Shown: positions 1-6,220 of the stretch, one piece after another
How positions within the stretch are numbered: the stretch's first letter is position 1
How the letters are laid out: every line of letters begins with the position of its first letter
Assembly (NCBI GenBank): GCA_902463905.1
Contig: CABQHF010000017.1
Location: forward strand, 1-16,426
DNA length: 16,426 bases
Direction of reading: 5' to 3'
From: an uncultured Faecalibacterium sp.
GTDB taxonomy: Bacteria > Bacillota > Clostridia > Oscillospirales > Ruminococcaceae
The notes under the pieces: model-generated
Seen by the model: only the letters and a program-made list of their open reading frames with translations
What the model was told of the DNA's origin: nothing
Database searches by the model: none
Program-made: the position numbers and the translations under genes

Positions 1-625
1 GGTTCCAGGCGCTGTCGTTGATGGTCAGCGGGATGATGCGGTGGTTCTCGCGGGCCGGATGGTTCATGCGGCCTGCATAGCCCTCGTTCTCGGCGCACAG
101 CTGGCACTTGGGGTAAGCGCTCTGGGGTGCGAGTTTGGCGGCGGCGATAGCCTTGGGATCCTTTTCCGGCTTGGAGAGGTTGATGGTGATGTCCAGGTCG
201 CCGTAAGGCGTCCTGGTCACCCACTTCAGGTCCCGCTTGATGCGGTAGCGGCGGATATAATCGGTGTCCTGACTGAACTTATAGAACCAGTCGGTGGCGG
301 CCTGCGGGCCTTCGTTCTCGTAGCGCTCCTCAAAGTTTGCACGCACGATGCTGGGGCGCGGGGTCAGCACGCCCATGAGTTTAGTGTCGAACAGGTCGCG
401 GGCGGTGGAGTTGTCCTCACACACGCCGCGGGCCACGGCATCGTCCACCAGCGTTTTCAGGATGTGCTCCAGATCAGTGTAGCACACATCCCCTTCGGGG
501 GCGGTGAAGTCGTCCAGTTGCATGGTCATGAGCAGCTGATTGCGGATATAGATCTCGTCGTCGGGCAGGATCAGACCGGTGTCCAGACCATAGTTGACGA
601 GCTGCTGAATGGCAGTGGAGATCAC
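1..625 (-). CDS. galT: UDP-glucose--hexose-1-phosphate uridylyltransferase, class II (partial, C-terminus off the left edge)
   Basis: GalT transfers UMP from UDP-glucose to galactose-1-phosphate in the cytosolic Leloir pathway, giving glucose-1-phosphate and UDP-galactose. The visible 208 residues are the N-terminal part. The segment CQLCAENEGYAGR followed by MNHPAREN at about residues 174-194 matches the conserved block of Firmicutes-type (class II) GalT, which is unrelated in length and motif layout to the E. coli enzyme. I chose the GTG at 625 because AGGAGG sits nine bases upstream inside the end of galK, and the GTG overlaps the galK stop codon (GTGA, 4-base overlap). This implies translational coupling with galK in one mRNA. 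The family is usually near 500 residues, so more than half is missing because of the window edge; no frameshift is seen. Family assignment is secure from the motif; sugar specificity is inferred. Confidence 0.95.
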   Translation of the reverse strand, partial: MISTAIQQLVNYGLDTGLILPDDEIYIRNQLLMTMQLDDFTAPEGDVCYTDLEHILKTLVDDAVARGVCEDNSTARDLFDTKLMGVLTPRPSIVRANFEERYENEGPQAATDWFYKFSQDTDYIRRYRIKRDLKWVTRTPYGDLDITINLSKPEKDPKAIAAAKLAPQSAYPKCQLCAENEGYAGRMNHPARENHRIIPLTINDSAWN

Positions 626-1908
626 AGCACAGCGCCTCCTTCCGGGCGGATGTTCAGCACATGGCAGCGGCCCTCACCAAGGATGGCCTCCATCTGTGCC
701 TTGAAGTCAGCCAGCATTTCCACCGGCACAAAAGCCTGTGCGGTACCGGCAAAGCCGCCGCCGTGCACGCGCACGGCACCCTTGCCCTGCAGGAAATGCT
801 TGGCGGCCGCGATGGTCACGCCCATTTCCTGATGCTCCTTGTACCCGGCGGGGATCACGTTCTGCAGATACTCCCAGCTGCTGTCACCGGAAGCGGTGAC
901 CAGCTGCAGGAAGGTGTCAAAGTCGCCGCTGCGCAGAGCAGCCACCTGCTGGGGAACCCGGTCGTTGTCGGCGTAGAAGTGGAAGGCTCGCAGCACGGCG
1001 CGGTCGCCGCACTGCTTGCGGCACTCCGGCAGCTTTGCAATGAAGGTATCAAAAGGCACCTCCCGCAGCACCTCGCCGCCGCACACGGCAGCCACGGCAC
1101 GGCACTCGGCAGGTACAGCAGCATACTCATCGGTCAGGTCGGCGTGGTCTGCGCAGGAATCCAGGATGCACAGCGCCAGCCCTGCCTTGGAGAAGTCCAC
1201 CTGCACCGGTTCCACATCCGGGTGGGCAGGGTCTGCAAAGTCGATGGTGATGATGTTGCCCACGCTGGAGGCCATCTGATCCATCAGGCCGCAGGGCTTG
1301 CCAAAGTAGACATTCTCTGCCCACTGGCCGATCTGTGCGATCTCAATGGGGGAGACCTTTCTGGACAGGAAGCAGTCGTTCAGGATCACGCCGATCAGCA
1401 CCTCAAAGGCTGCCGAGGACGAAACGCCGCTGCCCTTGGGTACGTTGGAGGCGATGTAAACATCCAGGCCGGAGAGAGCAGCACCCCGCTGGCGGAATGC
1501 TTCGCACTCGCCGCGCAGCAGGGACATGGTGGTGTTCTCTTCTTCCTTGCGGGCGGCAAGGTCTGCAAGGTCGATGACGCACAGGTCGTACCCCTCGCTC
1601 TGCACCCGCAGCTGGTTCAGGCTGTTGGGAGCGGCGGCAGCGATCATATCAATGTTCACGCTGCCGGCCAGCACGCGGCCGTGCTGGTGGTCGGTGTGGT
1701 TGCCACCGATCTCAGTGCGGCCGGGGGCGCTGTATAAGCCTGCCTCAGCGTGAGTGCCAAAGGTGGCCTCCAACCCGTCCAGCACTGCCTCGTAGCGGGC
1801 AGCCTGTGCGGGGGTCTGTTCCGGGGTGCAGCAGTAGAGCGAGGCAAGACGCGCAGCGTGTGCGCCGCCGGTCAGCTCTTGTTTCCAGGTGGAAATGGGC
1901 TTCATCAT
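622..1908 (-). CDS. galK: Galactokinase (GHMP kinase family)
   Basis: GalK phosphorylates galactose at C1 with ATP, the entry step of the Leloir pathway. The 428-residue product has the three GHMP kinase motifs: PGRTEIGGNHTDH at 62-74, the ATP-binding loop PKGSGVSSSAAFE at 157-169, and the C-terminal VHGGGFAGTAQAF at about 381-393. CGLMDQ at 206-211 holds the likely catalytic Asp210. The start is the ATG at 1908, which follows GAGGAGG by seven bases; a second ATG is the next codon. The open frame continues upstream to 2244 but that part has no coding character or ribosome site. galT begins inside the stop codon. The usual first motif GEHTDY reads GGNHTDH here, so a residue that contacts sugar in classical galactokinases is changed; I think this is a variant found in related clostridia, but specificity could differ. 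The pairing with galT argues for galactose. Confidence 0.93.
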   Translation of the reverse strand: MMKPISTWKQELTGGAHAARLASLYCCTPEQTPAQAARYEAVLDGLEATFGTHAEAGLYSAPGRTEIGGNHTDHQHGRVLAGSVNIDMIAAAAPNSLNQLRVQSEGYDLCVIDLADLAARKEEENTTMSLLRGECEAFRQRGAALSGLDVYIASNVPKGSGVSSSAAFEVLIGVILNDCFLSRKVSPIEIAQIGQWAENVYFGKPCGLMDQMASSVGNIITIDFADPAHPDVEPVQVDFSKAGLALCILDSCADHADLTDEYAAVPAECRAVAAVCGGEVLREVPFDTFIAKLPECRKQCGDRAVLRAFHFYADNDRVPQQVAALRSGDFDTFLQLVTASGDSSWEYLQNVIPAGYKEHQEMGVTIAAAKHFLQGKGAVRVHGGGFAGTAQAFVPVEMLADFKAQMEAILGEGRCHVLNIRPEGGAVL

Positions 1909-1950
1909 GAGAAATCCTCCTCTTGTGATGGTCACGGGATAAGCGGTGCT

Positions 1951-1975
1951 GTGCCCGCAGCAAAAAGCGGGGCAC
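1951..1975 (-). promoter_or_regulatory. Leader hairpin upstream of galK
   Basis: GTGCCCGC at 1951-1958 pairs with GCGGGGCAC at 1967-1975, with one bulged G and an A-rich eight-base loop. If transcription starts near 1981 this stem lies in the 5' leader, about 42 bases before the galK start. No T-run follows it on the minus strand, so it does not look like a simple terminator. It may affect mRNA stability or translation. Confidence 0.35.
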
Positions 1976-2171
1976 CTGTCTGGTTCTATAATAGTAAATC
2001 TGAATGCAAAAAACCATGTGTTATTGTTGCATCTCGATAAAAAGTTGCAGAGGTCACCGGGCTGCATCCGGCGCAGAAACGCACGGATGAAATAAAATTC
2101 CATTGCAAAATGAAAAACGATTGGCAAAACTGCCCACAAACCCTCCGGAAGCGGGCAAAAACAACCAAATC

Positions 2172-2193
2172 GATGCAAATGGAGATTTGCGTC
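2172..2193. promoter_or_regulatory. 22-bp palindrome, candidate operator for galKT
   Basis: GCAAAT at 2175-2180 and ATTTGC at 2185-2190 form a perfect inverted repeat around GGAG; GA and TC at the outer edges extend it to 22 bases with one mismatched pair. The size and two-fold symmetry fit a dimeric repressor such as a LacI/GalR-type protein. It sits between the terminator of the upstream AEC gene and galK, about 265 bases before the galK start. No regulator gene is adjacent, so its protein partner is unknown. Confidence 0.4.
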
Positions 2194-2209
2194 TGCCGGA
2201 GCAACACAT

Positions 2210-2243
2210 AAAAAATGCGGGGCAGCCCGGAAGCTGCTCCGCA
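2210..2243 (-). terminator. Rho-independent terminator of the AEC permease gene
   Basis: On the minus strand TGCGGAGCAGC and GCTGCCCCGCA form an 11-bp stem (one G-T pair) around a six-base loop, followed directly by six T residues. It begins 23 bases after the permease stop codon. It separates that gene from galKT downstream. Confidence 0.9.
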
Positions 2244-2266
2244 CAAAAATGCAGGAGAGGAAAATG

Positions 2267-3190
2267 TTACAGCAGGGTGACCACCAGCGCGCACAGCGGC
2301 AGCGCCACGATGCTGAGCAGGGTGGTCAGCACCACGCTGCCGGCGGCAAAGCTCTCGTCGTGGCCGAACTGCACCGCAAACACGGAGGTGATGGCAGCCG
2401 ACGGGCAGCACTCCAGCAGCAACACGACCTGTGCGGCCATGCTGCGGAAGCCCAGCAGCCCGAACACCGCCAGACAGACGGCAGGGATCAGCAGCATGCG
2501 CACGGCGGCCAGTTTCCACACCGGCTTGCTGCGCACGATGCTGCCCAGATCACCGGCGGCAAGGAGCATGCCGGTGATGACCATGGAAAGGGGCGTGGTC
2601 ATGTTGGCCATCAATTCCAGTGGCTGGGCGATCAGCTGCGGCACCGGAATCTGCAGCAGGTAGATGCAAAGGCCGATCACCATGGCATATAGCACCGGTG
2701 TGTGCAGCAGGCTGTGCAGAACCTCTTTGGGGGCAGAACTTCCGCTCACAAAGCCATAGCCCATGGTCCACAGCAGGATGTTGAACACGGTCACATAGGC
2801 GCTGGCATAGAGCAGGCCTTCGGCCCCGAACAGCGCCGAGATGAGCGGGAAGCCCATATACGCTGCATTGGAAAAAATGCAGGCGAACCGGAAGATCGGG
2901 GTGCGGTTGTCCTTGCGGCGGGCAGTGAGCAGCAGTGTAATGCCGGTGCCGATGAGCAAGGTCAGCAGGCTCATGCCGAAAGCGGCCAGCAGGTTGTGCA
3001 GGATCTCCATGCTGAACTCCATGCGGTAGGAGTTCACGATCATGGCGGGCACCACCAGATAGACCAGCAGGTTGGAAAGGGTCTGCTTGCCCTCCGGTTT
3101 GAGTACGCCGGTTTTCACAGCGGCGATGCCGGTGCCGATGAGCAGAAACAACATGACGACCTGACCGGCCGTGATCTGTGCGAGTTCCAT
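2267..3190 (-). CDS. AEC family membrane permease (auxin efflux carrier-like)
   Basis: This 307-residue protein is almost entirely hydrophobic segments separated by short loops, about ten predicted by eye. Its N-terminal pattern (GIAAVKTGVLKPEGKQTLSN, then LLVYLVVPAMIVNS at roughly residues 19-53) fits the Mem_trans/AEC family (PF03547). Bacterial members export or import small carboxylates such as malate or malonate; the substrate cannot be read from the sequence. I chose the ATG at 3190 because GGAGG lies eight bases upstream. An in-frame ATG at 3205 would add five residues, but it overlaps the GGAGG and has no ribosome site of its own. A 36-base palindrome abuts the GGAGG, suggesting tight control. 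The gene is transcribed alone and ends at a strong terminator. Family is confident, substrate unknown. Confidence 0.88.
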   Translation of the reverse strand: MELAQITAGQVVMLFLLIGTGIAAVKTGVLKPEGKQTLSNLLVYLVVPAMIVNSYRMEFSMEILHNLLAAFGMSLLTLLIGTGITLLLTARRKDNRTPIFRFACIFSNAAYMGFPLISALFGAEGLLYASAYVTVFNILLWTMGYGFVSGSSAPKEVLHSLLHTPVLYAMVIGLCIYLLQIPVPQLIAQPLELMANMTTPLSMVITGMLLAAGDLGSIVRSKPVWKLAAVRMLLIPAVCLAVFGLLGFRSMAAQVVLLLECCPSAAITSVFAVQFGHDESFAAGSVVLTTLLSIVALPLCALVVTLL

Positions 3191-3203
3191 TGCGGGTTCC
3201 TCC

Positions 3204-3239
3204 ATCTATGTTGCATTTAACGATAAATACAACATAGAT
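3204..3239 (-). promoter_or_regulatory. 36-bp palindrome touching the ribosome site of the AEC permease
   Basis: The arms are ATCTATGTTGCATTTA (3204-3219) and TAAATACAACATAGAT (3224-3239), 16 bases each with a single mismatch and a four-base centre ACGA. The GGAGG ribosome site at 3203-3199 starts at the very next base. The preceding gene's terminator ends only seven bases away, so the permease promoter must overlap this element. It can be an operator, or in RNA a long hairpin that hides the ribosome site. No T-run follows, which argues against a terminator. Confidence 0.6.
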
Positions 3240-3245
3240 ATAGCA

Positions 3246-3279
3246 CAAAACCCCGCGCTCCGCAAGAGGGAACACGGGG
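3246..3279 (-). terminator. Probable terminator of the ndpA-like gene
   Basis: On the minus strand CCCCGTG (3279-3273) pairs with CGCGGGG (3257-3251), with one G-T pair, closing a 15-base loop that may hold a small inner CTC/GAG stem. TTTT follows at 3250-3247. It starts 14 bases after the stop codon of the nucleoid-associated protein gene. The stem is modest but the position is right. Confidence 0.65.
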
Positions 3280-3293
3280 TCTGACCGATAAAA

Positions 3294-4283
3294 TTACAGG
3301 ATCACATTTTTGATCAGCAGCGACACACTGCCATCGGCGTCGTGCAGGAATTCCACCTCGGATTCTTCGTTCAGCAGCTCGGTGGGGATCTTCACCTCGA
3401 TGCCGTTGGCGGTGTGGATGCTGCGGCTCTCCATGCGGCGGATGCGGGCGGGGGTCACGGTCACCGGCTGCTGGGCGTAGTCCAGCACATCACTCTTCTC
3501 CACATAGTCGTCGAAGGGCACGGCGGCCAGCGGATAGTCCTCTTCCAGCTGGCGGCGCACCTGCGCCACCGACACCTGATTGTCGTTGTCGGCGGCCTGA
3601 TTGGCAATCATCATGGCTACCTGTGCTTCCACATGGGGCTGGTCGGTGTAGTTTTCCTGCACGGCCTGCACGGCGGCCTCCTGAATGGCCTGCAGCTTTT
3701 TCTTTTCCGGCTGGGCGGTGGTGTACTGGAACACCACCGTGGAGAGATAAAACTCCTTGTGGCCGTCGATGTCGTACTTCTTTTCCAACAGGCGCATGGA
3801 ATAGTCGGTCAGGTTGACCAGAGCGCCCTCCTCCACCTTGCCGCTCTGGGTGGGCAGGCAGGCCCGCTGCTGGATGATGGAGTTGACCGGGGCACCCTCC
3901 ACCGTCTCGGTGTAGTGGGTGTAGCCGTTCTTGTAGTTTAGCTTCAGGATGCCCAGCCAGGGTTCGCCGTCGCGGGTGAAATCCACCACCGCAAGGTCTG
4001 CCCCGGGGATGGTGGTGTGGGCATGCATATAATCGAACAGCACCCCCGCAATGCGGCAGGACAGGTCCACAAAGTCGCCGTTGTGTTCCAGCTCGTTGCG
4101 GAAGGCGGAGTCCGGCAGTGGGCGGCACTGGCGGATCTCGTCGCTGGCCAGCAGCTTTTCAATGTGGTTCTGCAGGTAGGCGGTCTTTTCGGCGGTCATT
4201 TCCATGCCGCTGCCGCTGAGCACAGGGGCGTCCAGCGTGGTGTCCAGCACATGCAGGATCGCCTGATGAATGATGATCTCCAT
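3294..4283 (-). CDS. Nucleoid-associated protein, NdpA/YejK family
   Basis: The 329-residue product begins MEIIIHQAILHVLD and continues with features of the 37-kDa nucleoid-associated protein family (PF04245): an early acidic/hydrophobic region, YKNGYTHYTE near the middle, and a C-terminal region ending in HTANGIEVKIPTELL. Length matches the E. coli YejK (about 335). That protein co-purifies with the nucleoid; its precise role is not settled. The ATG at 4283 is preceded by GAGG at eight bases, a weak ribosome site; the longer open frame upstream crosses the divergent promoter and is rejected. The gene diverges from a PH-domain protein gene and ends near a hairpin. It is acidic overall, unusual for a DNA-binding protein but, as far as I recall, typical of this family. 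Function in the cell is inferred from family only. Confidence 0.85.
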   Translation of the reverse strand: MEIIIHQAILHVLDTTLDAPVLSGSGMEMTAEKTAYLQNHIEKLLASDEIRQCRPLPDSAFRNELEHNGDFVDLSCRIAGVLFDYMHAHTTIPGADLAVVDFTRDGEPWLGILKLNYKNGYTHYTETVEGAPVNSIIQQRACLPTQSGKVEEGALVNLTDYSMRLLEKKYDIDGHKEFYLSTVVFQYTTAQPEKKKLQAIQEAAVQAVQENYTDQPHVEAQVAMMIANQAADNDNQVSVAQVRRQLEEDYPLAAVPFDDYVEKSDVLDYAQQPVTVTPARIRRMESRSIHTANGIEVKIPTELLNEESEVEFLHDADGSVSLLIKNVIL

Positions 4284-4320
4284 AGGTCGGGCCTCATTTC
4301 TATCTGATATCGTTTCTCCG

Positions 4321-4346
4321 GGTGCCAGTATACCACATCCGGCACC
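4321..4346. promoter_or_regulatory. Inverted repeat around the ndpA -10 box
   Basis: GGTGCC at 4321-4326 and GGCACC at 4341-4346 are perfect inverted arms separated by 14 bases that contain the minus-strand TATACT box. The geometry would suit a dimeric repressor blocking this promoter, but six-base arms may also arise by chance in GC-rich DNA. Confidence 0.3.
4327..4335 (-). promoter_or_regulatory. Extended -10 promoter of the ndpA-like gene
   Basis: The minus strand reads TGGTATACT, an extended -10 element (TGn directly before TATACT), 44 bases upstream of the ATG. No good -35 box is present at 16-18 bases, as expected for an extended -10 promoter. The element lies between the two arms of an inverted repeat (see next entry). 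Confidence 0.55.
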
Positions 4347-4364
4347 AAAAGGCGAGAGGGCGTA

Positions 4365-4393
4365 TTGTAAAGCCAGGCGGCGCGTGCTACAAT
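4365..4393 (+). promoter_or_regulatory. Sigma-A promoter of the PH-domain gene
   Basis: TTGTAA at 4365-4370 and TACAAT at 4388-4393 are separated by exactly 17 bases. The ribosome site AAAGGGG follows 11 bases later, which gives a very short leader. It is divergent from the ndpA promoter about 30 bases away. Confidence 0.75.
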
Positions 4394-4419
4394 AAGGCAA
4401 ACAGAAAGGGGCGTTGACC

Positions 4420-4797
4420 ATGGAATTTCGGAACAAACCCATGCAGAACCTTGTCCGCATCCAGGAAAAGGACACCTGCAAAAATGCACAGAAGCTGCTG
4501 CTGGACGGCGAAAAAGTGGTGGGAGCTTACAAGACGGTGCGGGATCAGGTGATCTTCACCACCCACCGCATCATCATGGTGGATATGCAGGGCGTTACCG
4601 GCACCCGGCAGGAGATTTTTGTGCTGCCCTACCGCAAGGTGCTGCACTTCGGCATCCAGACCGCCGGTTTCGGCGACCCGCTGCAGGAGTCGCAGCTGAC
4701 CGTGTGCTTTGCGGATGAGCACGAGGCAAAGTTCGGCTTCATCGGGCAGGATGAGCTGTTTGCTGTGGCCAATGCGATCAGCCGCCGCATCCTGTAA
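4420..4797 (+). CDS. Small PH-domain protein (bacterial PH domain, YvbH-like)
   Basis: The 125-residue protein is a single bacterial pleckstrin-homology-like domain (bPH_1, PF08000). GEKVVGAYKTVRDQVIFTTHRIIMVD near residues 30-55 followed by the VLPYRKVLHFGIQTAG block is the typical strand order of the family. There is no signal peptide or membrane segment, so it is probably cytosolic. The biochemical role of these proteins is not known; they are thought to be protein-protein or ligand binding scaffolds. The ATG at 4420 is preceded by AGAAAGGGG at eight bases. An upstream in-frame TTG at 4414 is too close to that ribosome site. It has its own promoter and ends at a strong hairpin shared with the convergent MFS gene. 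Confidence 0.85.
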   Translation: MEFRNKPMQNLVRIQEKDTCKNAQKLLLDGEKVVGAYKTVRDQVIFTTHRIIMVDMQGVTGTRQEIFVLPYRKVLHFGIQTAGFGDPLQESQLTVCFADEHEAKFGFIGQDELFAVANAISRRIL

Positions 4798-4818
4798 TAC
4801 CTACCCCCAAAAACAGCA

Positions 4819-4854
4819 GGCTCCCCGCCCGGAAACCCGGACAGGGAGCCTTTT
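4819..4854. terminator. Bidirectional terminator between the PH-domain and MFS genes
   Basis: GGCTCCC (4819-4825) pairs with GGGAGCC (4844-4850), with inner CCGG pairing around AAA, and TTTT follows on the plus strand. On the minus strand the stem is followed by TGCTG and then TTTTT. It lies 21 bases after the PH-domain stop and 34 bases after the MFS stop, so it can serve both convergent genes. Confidence 0.88.
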
Positions 4855-4887
4855 GCTGTATACGAAAAAAGAGAATGGCAGAGGAAT

Positions 4888-6051
4888 TCAGAAACGGCTT
4901 GTCTTGCGCACCAGCTGCTCATGCATGATCACCATAAGCACCAGCAATACCAGCAGGTAGAAGGGGAACAGTGCCGGAGTGACGTTGTTGGCCAGCAGGC
5001 CGAACAGCGGCGGCATGGCCAGATTGCCCACATAGGCGCTGGCCATCTGGATGCCGATGACGGCCTGGGATCTGTCGGCCCCGAAGTGATCCGGCGTGGA
5101 ATGGATAAGGCTGGGGTAGACGGGCGCACAGCCAAGCCCCACCAGCACAAGGCCGGCCAGTGCAAGGGGCTGCGGGCCGGGGATCAGCAGCGCCAGCACG
5201 CCCACGGCCAGGATGGCCTGCCCCATGCGGACCATCTGGGTATCGTTGCATTTCATGGTGATGAAGCCGCAGGCTGCCCGCCCGGCGGTGATGCCGAAGT
5301 AGAACAGGCTGGCAAAGCTGGCGGCAGTGTCGGCGGCTATCCCGCGGCTCAGGGTCAGGTAGCTGCTGGCCCACAGGCCGGTGGTCGTTTCCAGTGCGCA
5401 GTAGCAGAAAAAGCAGAGCATCACTTCCCGCGCACCCGGCAGGGCAAACACCTGCTTCATGCTCAGTGCCTGCGGCACCGCTTCCCCGGTGCCGGTCTCT
5501 GTGCTGCGGCCCTGCCATAGCGGCAGGCTGAGAACCAGCACCACCGTCAACAGGACCTGGAACAGGGCAATGGCGCGGTAACCGAAGGTCCAGTGCATGC
5601 CGTGGGTCAGCGCGGCCCCCATGACCATGGGGCTGACCATGGTGCCGATGCCCCACATGCAGTGCAGCCAGCTCATGTGACGGCTCTTGTAGTGCAGGGC
5701 AATGTAGTTGTTCAGGGCGGCGTCCACACTGCCGGCGCCCAGCCCGTAGGGGATGGCCCAGAGGCAGAGCATCCAGAATTGCGTGGAGATGGAAAAGCCG
5801 AACAGCGCTGCAGCGGTCATGCCCACGCTGATGGCAGTGACCTTGCCGGTGCCCAGCACACGGGTCAGCCGGTCGCTCTGCAGGCTGGAAAGGATGGTGC
5901 CCAGTGAGATGATCATGGAGAGGATGCCTGCGCAGGAAACCGGCACCCCCAGCTCCGGGTACATGGTGGGCCAGGCCGACCCCAGCAGGGAATCCGGCAG
6001 GCCCAGACTGATAAAGGCTGCATAGATGATAGGCAAAAGCAGTGAGATCAT
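4888..6051 (-). CDS. Major facilitator superfamily transporter
   Basis: The 387-residue protein opens with MISLLLPIIYAAFISLGLPD and alternates about 12 hydrophobic segments with short loops in two halves, the layout of an MFS carrier. GLGAGSVDAALNNYIA near 122-137 resembles the fucose/glucose permease branch, in which asymmetric members transport sugars with protons. The substrate is not readable from sequence. The ATG at 6051 follows AGGAGG by 11 bases, a slightly long spacing; the open frame extends further upstream but crosses the promoter region and lacks coding character. It diverges from an AraC-family regulator gene 169 bases away, which probably controls it. It ends at a terminator shared with the convergent PH-domain gene. 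Confidence 0.88.
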   Translation of the reverse strand: MISLLLPIIYAAFISLGLPDSLLGSAWPTMYPELGVPVSCAGILSMIISLGTILSSLQSDRLTRVLGTGKVTAISVGMTAAALFGFSISTQFWMLCLWAIPYGLGAGSVDAALNNYIALHYKSRHMSWLHCMWGIGTMVSPMVMGAALTHGMHWTFGYRAIALFQVLLTVVLVLSLPLWQGRSTETGTGEAVPQALSMKQVFALPGAREVMLCFFCYCALETTTGLWASSYLTLSRGIAADTAASFASLFYFGITAGRAACGFITMKCNDTQMVRMGQAILAVGVLALLIPGPQPLALAGLVLVGLGCAPVYPSLIHSTPDHFGADRSQAVIGIQMASAYVGNLAMPPLFGLLANNVTPALFPFYLLVLLVLMVIMHEQLVRKTSRF

Positions 6052-6220
6052 AGGCTTGAATTCCTCCTGGGAGCGTGTTATACTCGCAATGCGCCTTGGG
6101 CTTTGCTGATATAATAATATCACACAACGGCACAGAGTGTTAGAAGAAAAACGGTCGGTTTTTATGACAAAACCGGCGCACGGAACACGCCGATGTTGAG
6201 AAACAGGAAGGAGACTACGG
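6052..6220. promoter_or_regulatory. Divergent control region between the MFS and AraC genes
   Basis: This 169-base spacer must hold promoters for both directions. An AT-rich core includes TATAAT on the plus strand at 6110-6115 and TATTAT on the minus strand, within a small palindrome TGATAT-AATA-ATATCA at 6107-6122. Neither direction has a good -35 box, which fits activator-dependent promoters. A second dyad, CGGTTTT-TATGAC-AAAACCG at 6156-6175, lies about 45 bases before the regulator start. I could not identify clear direct repeats of the kind usually bound by AraC proteins. Confidence 0.5.

Larger units (their letters stand above)
1909..2209 (-). promoter_or_regulatory. Upstream regulatory region of galKT
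   Basis: These 301 bases hold no gene that I can support. On the minus strand a TATTAT element at 1993-1988 is a possible -10 box in an AT-rich patch, but its -35 partner is poor. Between it and galK is a leader of about 75 bases. A GC-rich hairpin at 1951-1975 (GTGCCCGC against GCGGGGCAC, one bulge) lies in that leader. Further upstream is a separate palindrome at 2172-2193. I found no convincing CcpA (cre) site. The arrangement suggests regulated sugar-inducible expression, which is inference. Confidence 0.4.

Noticed and set aside
2041..2160. CcpA (cre) site upstream of galK
   Set aside because: Partial matches have the wrong spacing between the CG and CA parts.
1909..2244. N-terminal extension of the galK frame
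   Set aside because: The extension has no homologue-like motif, crosses the palindrome, promoter and terminator region, and the clear ribosome site lies at 1908.
3191..3205. Alternative ATG start of the AEC permease at 3205
   Set aside because: The GGAGG ribosome site lies after this ATG and suits the ATG at 3190.
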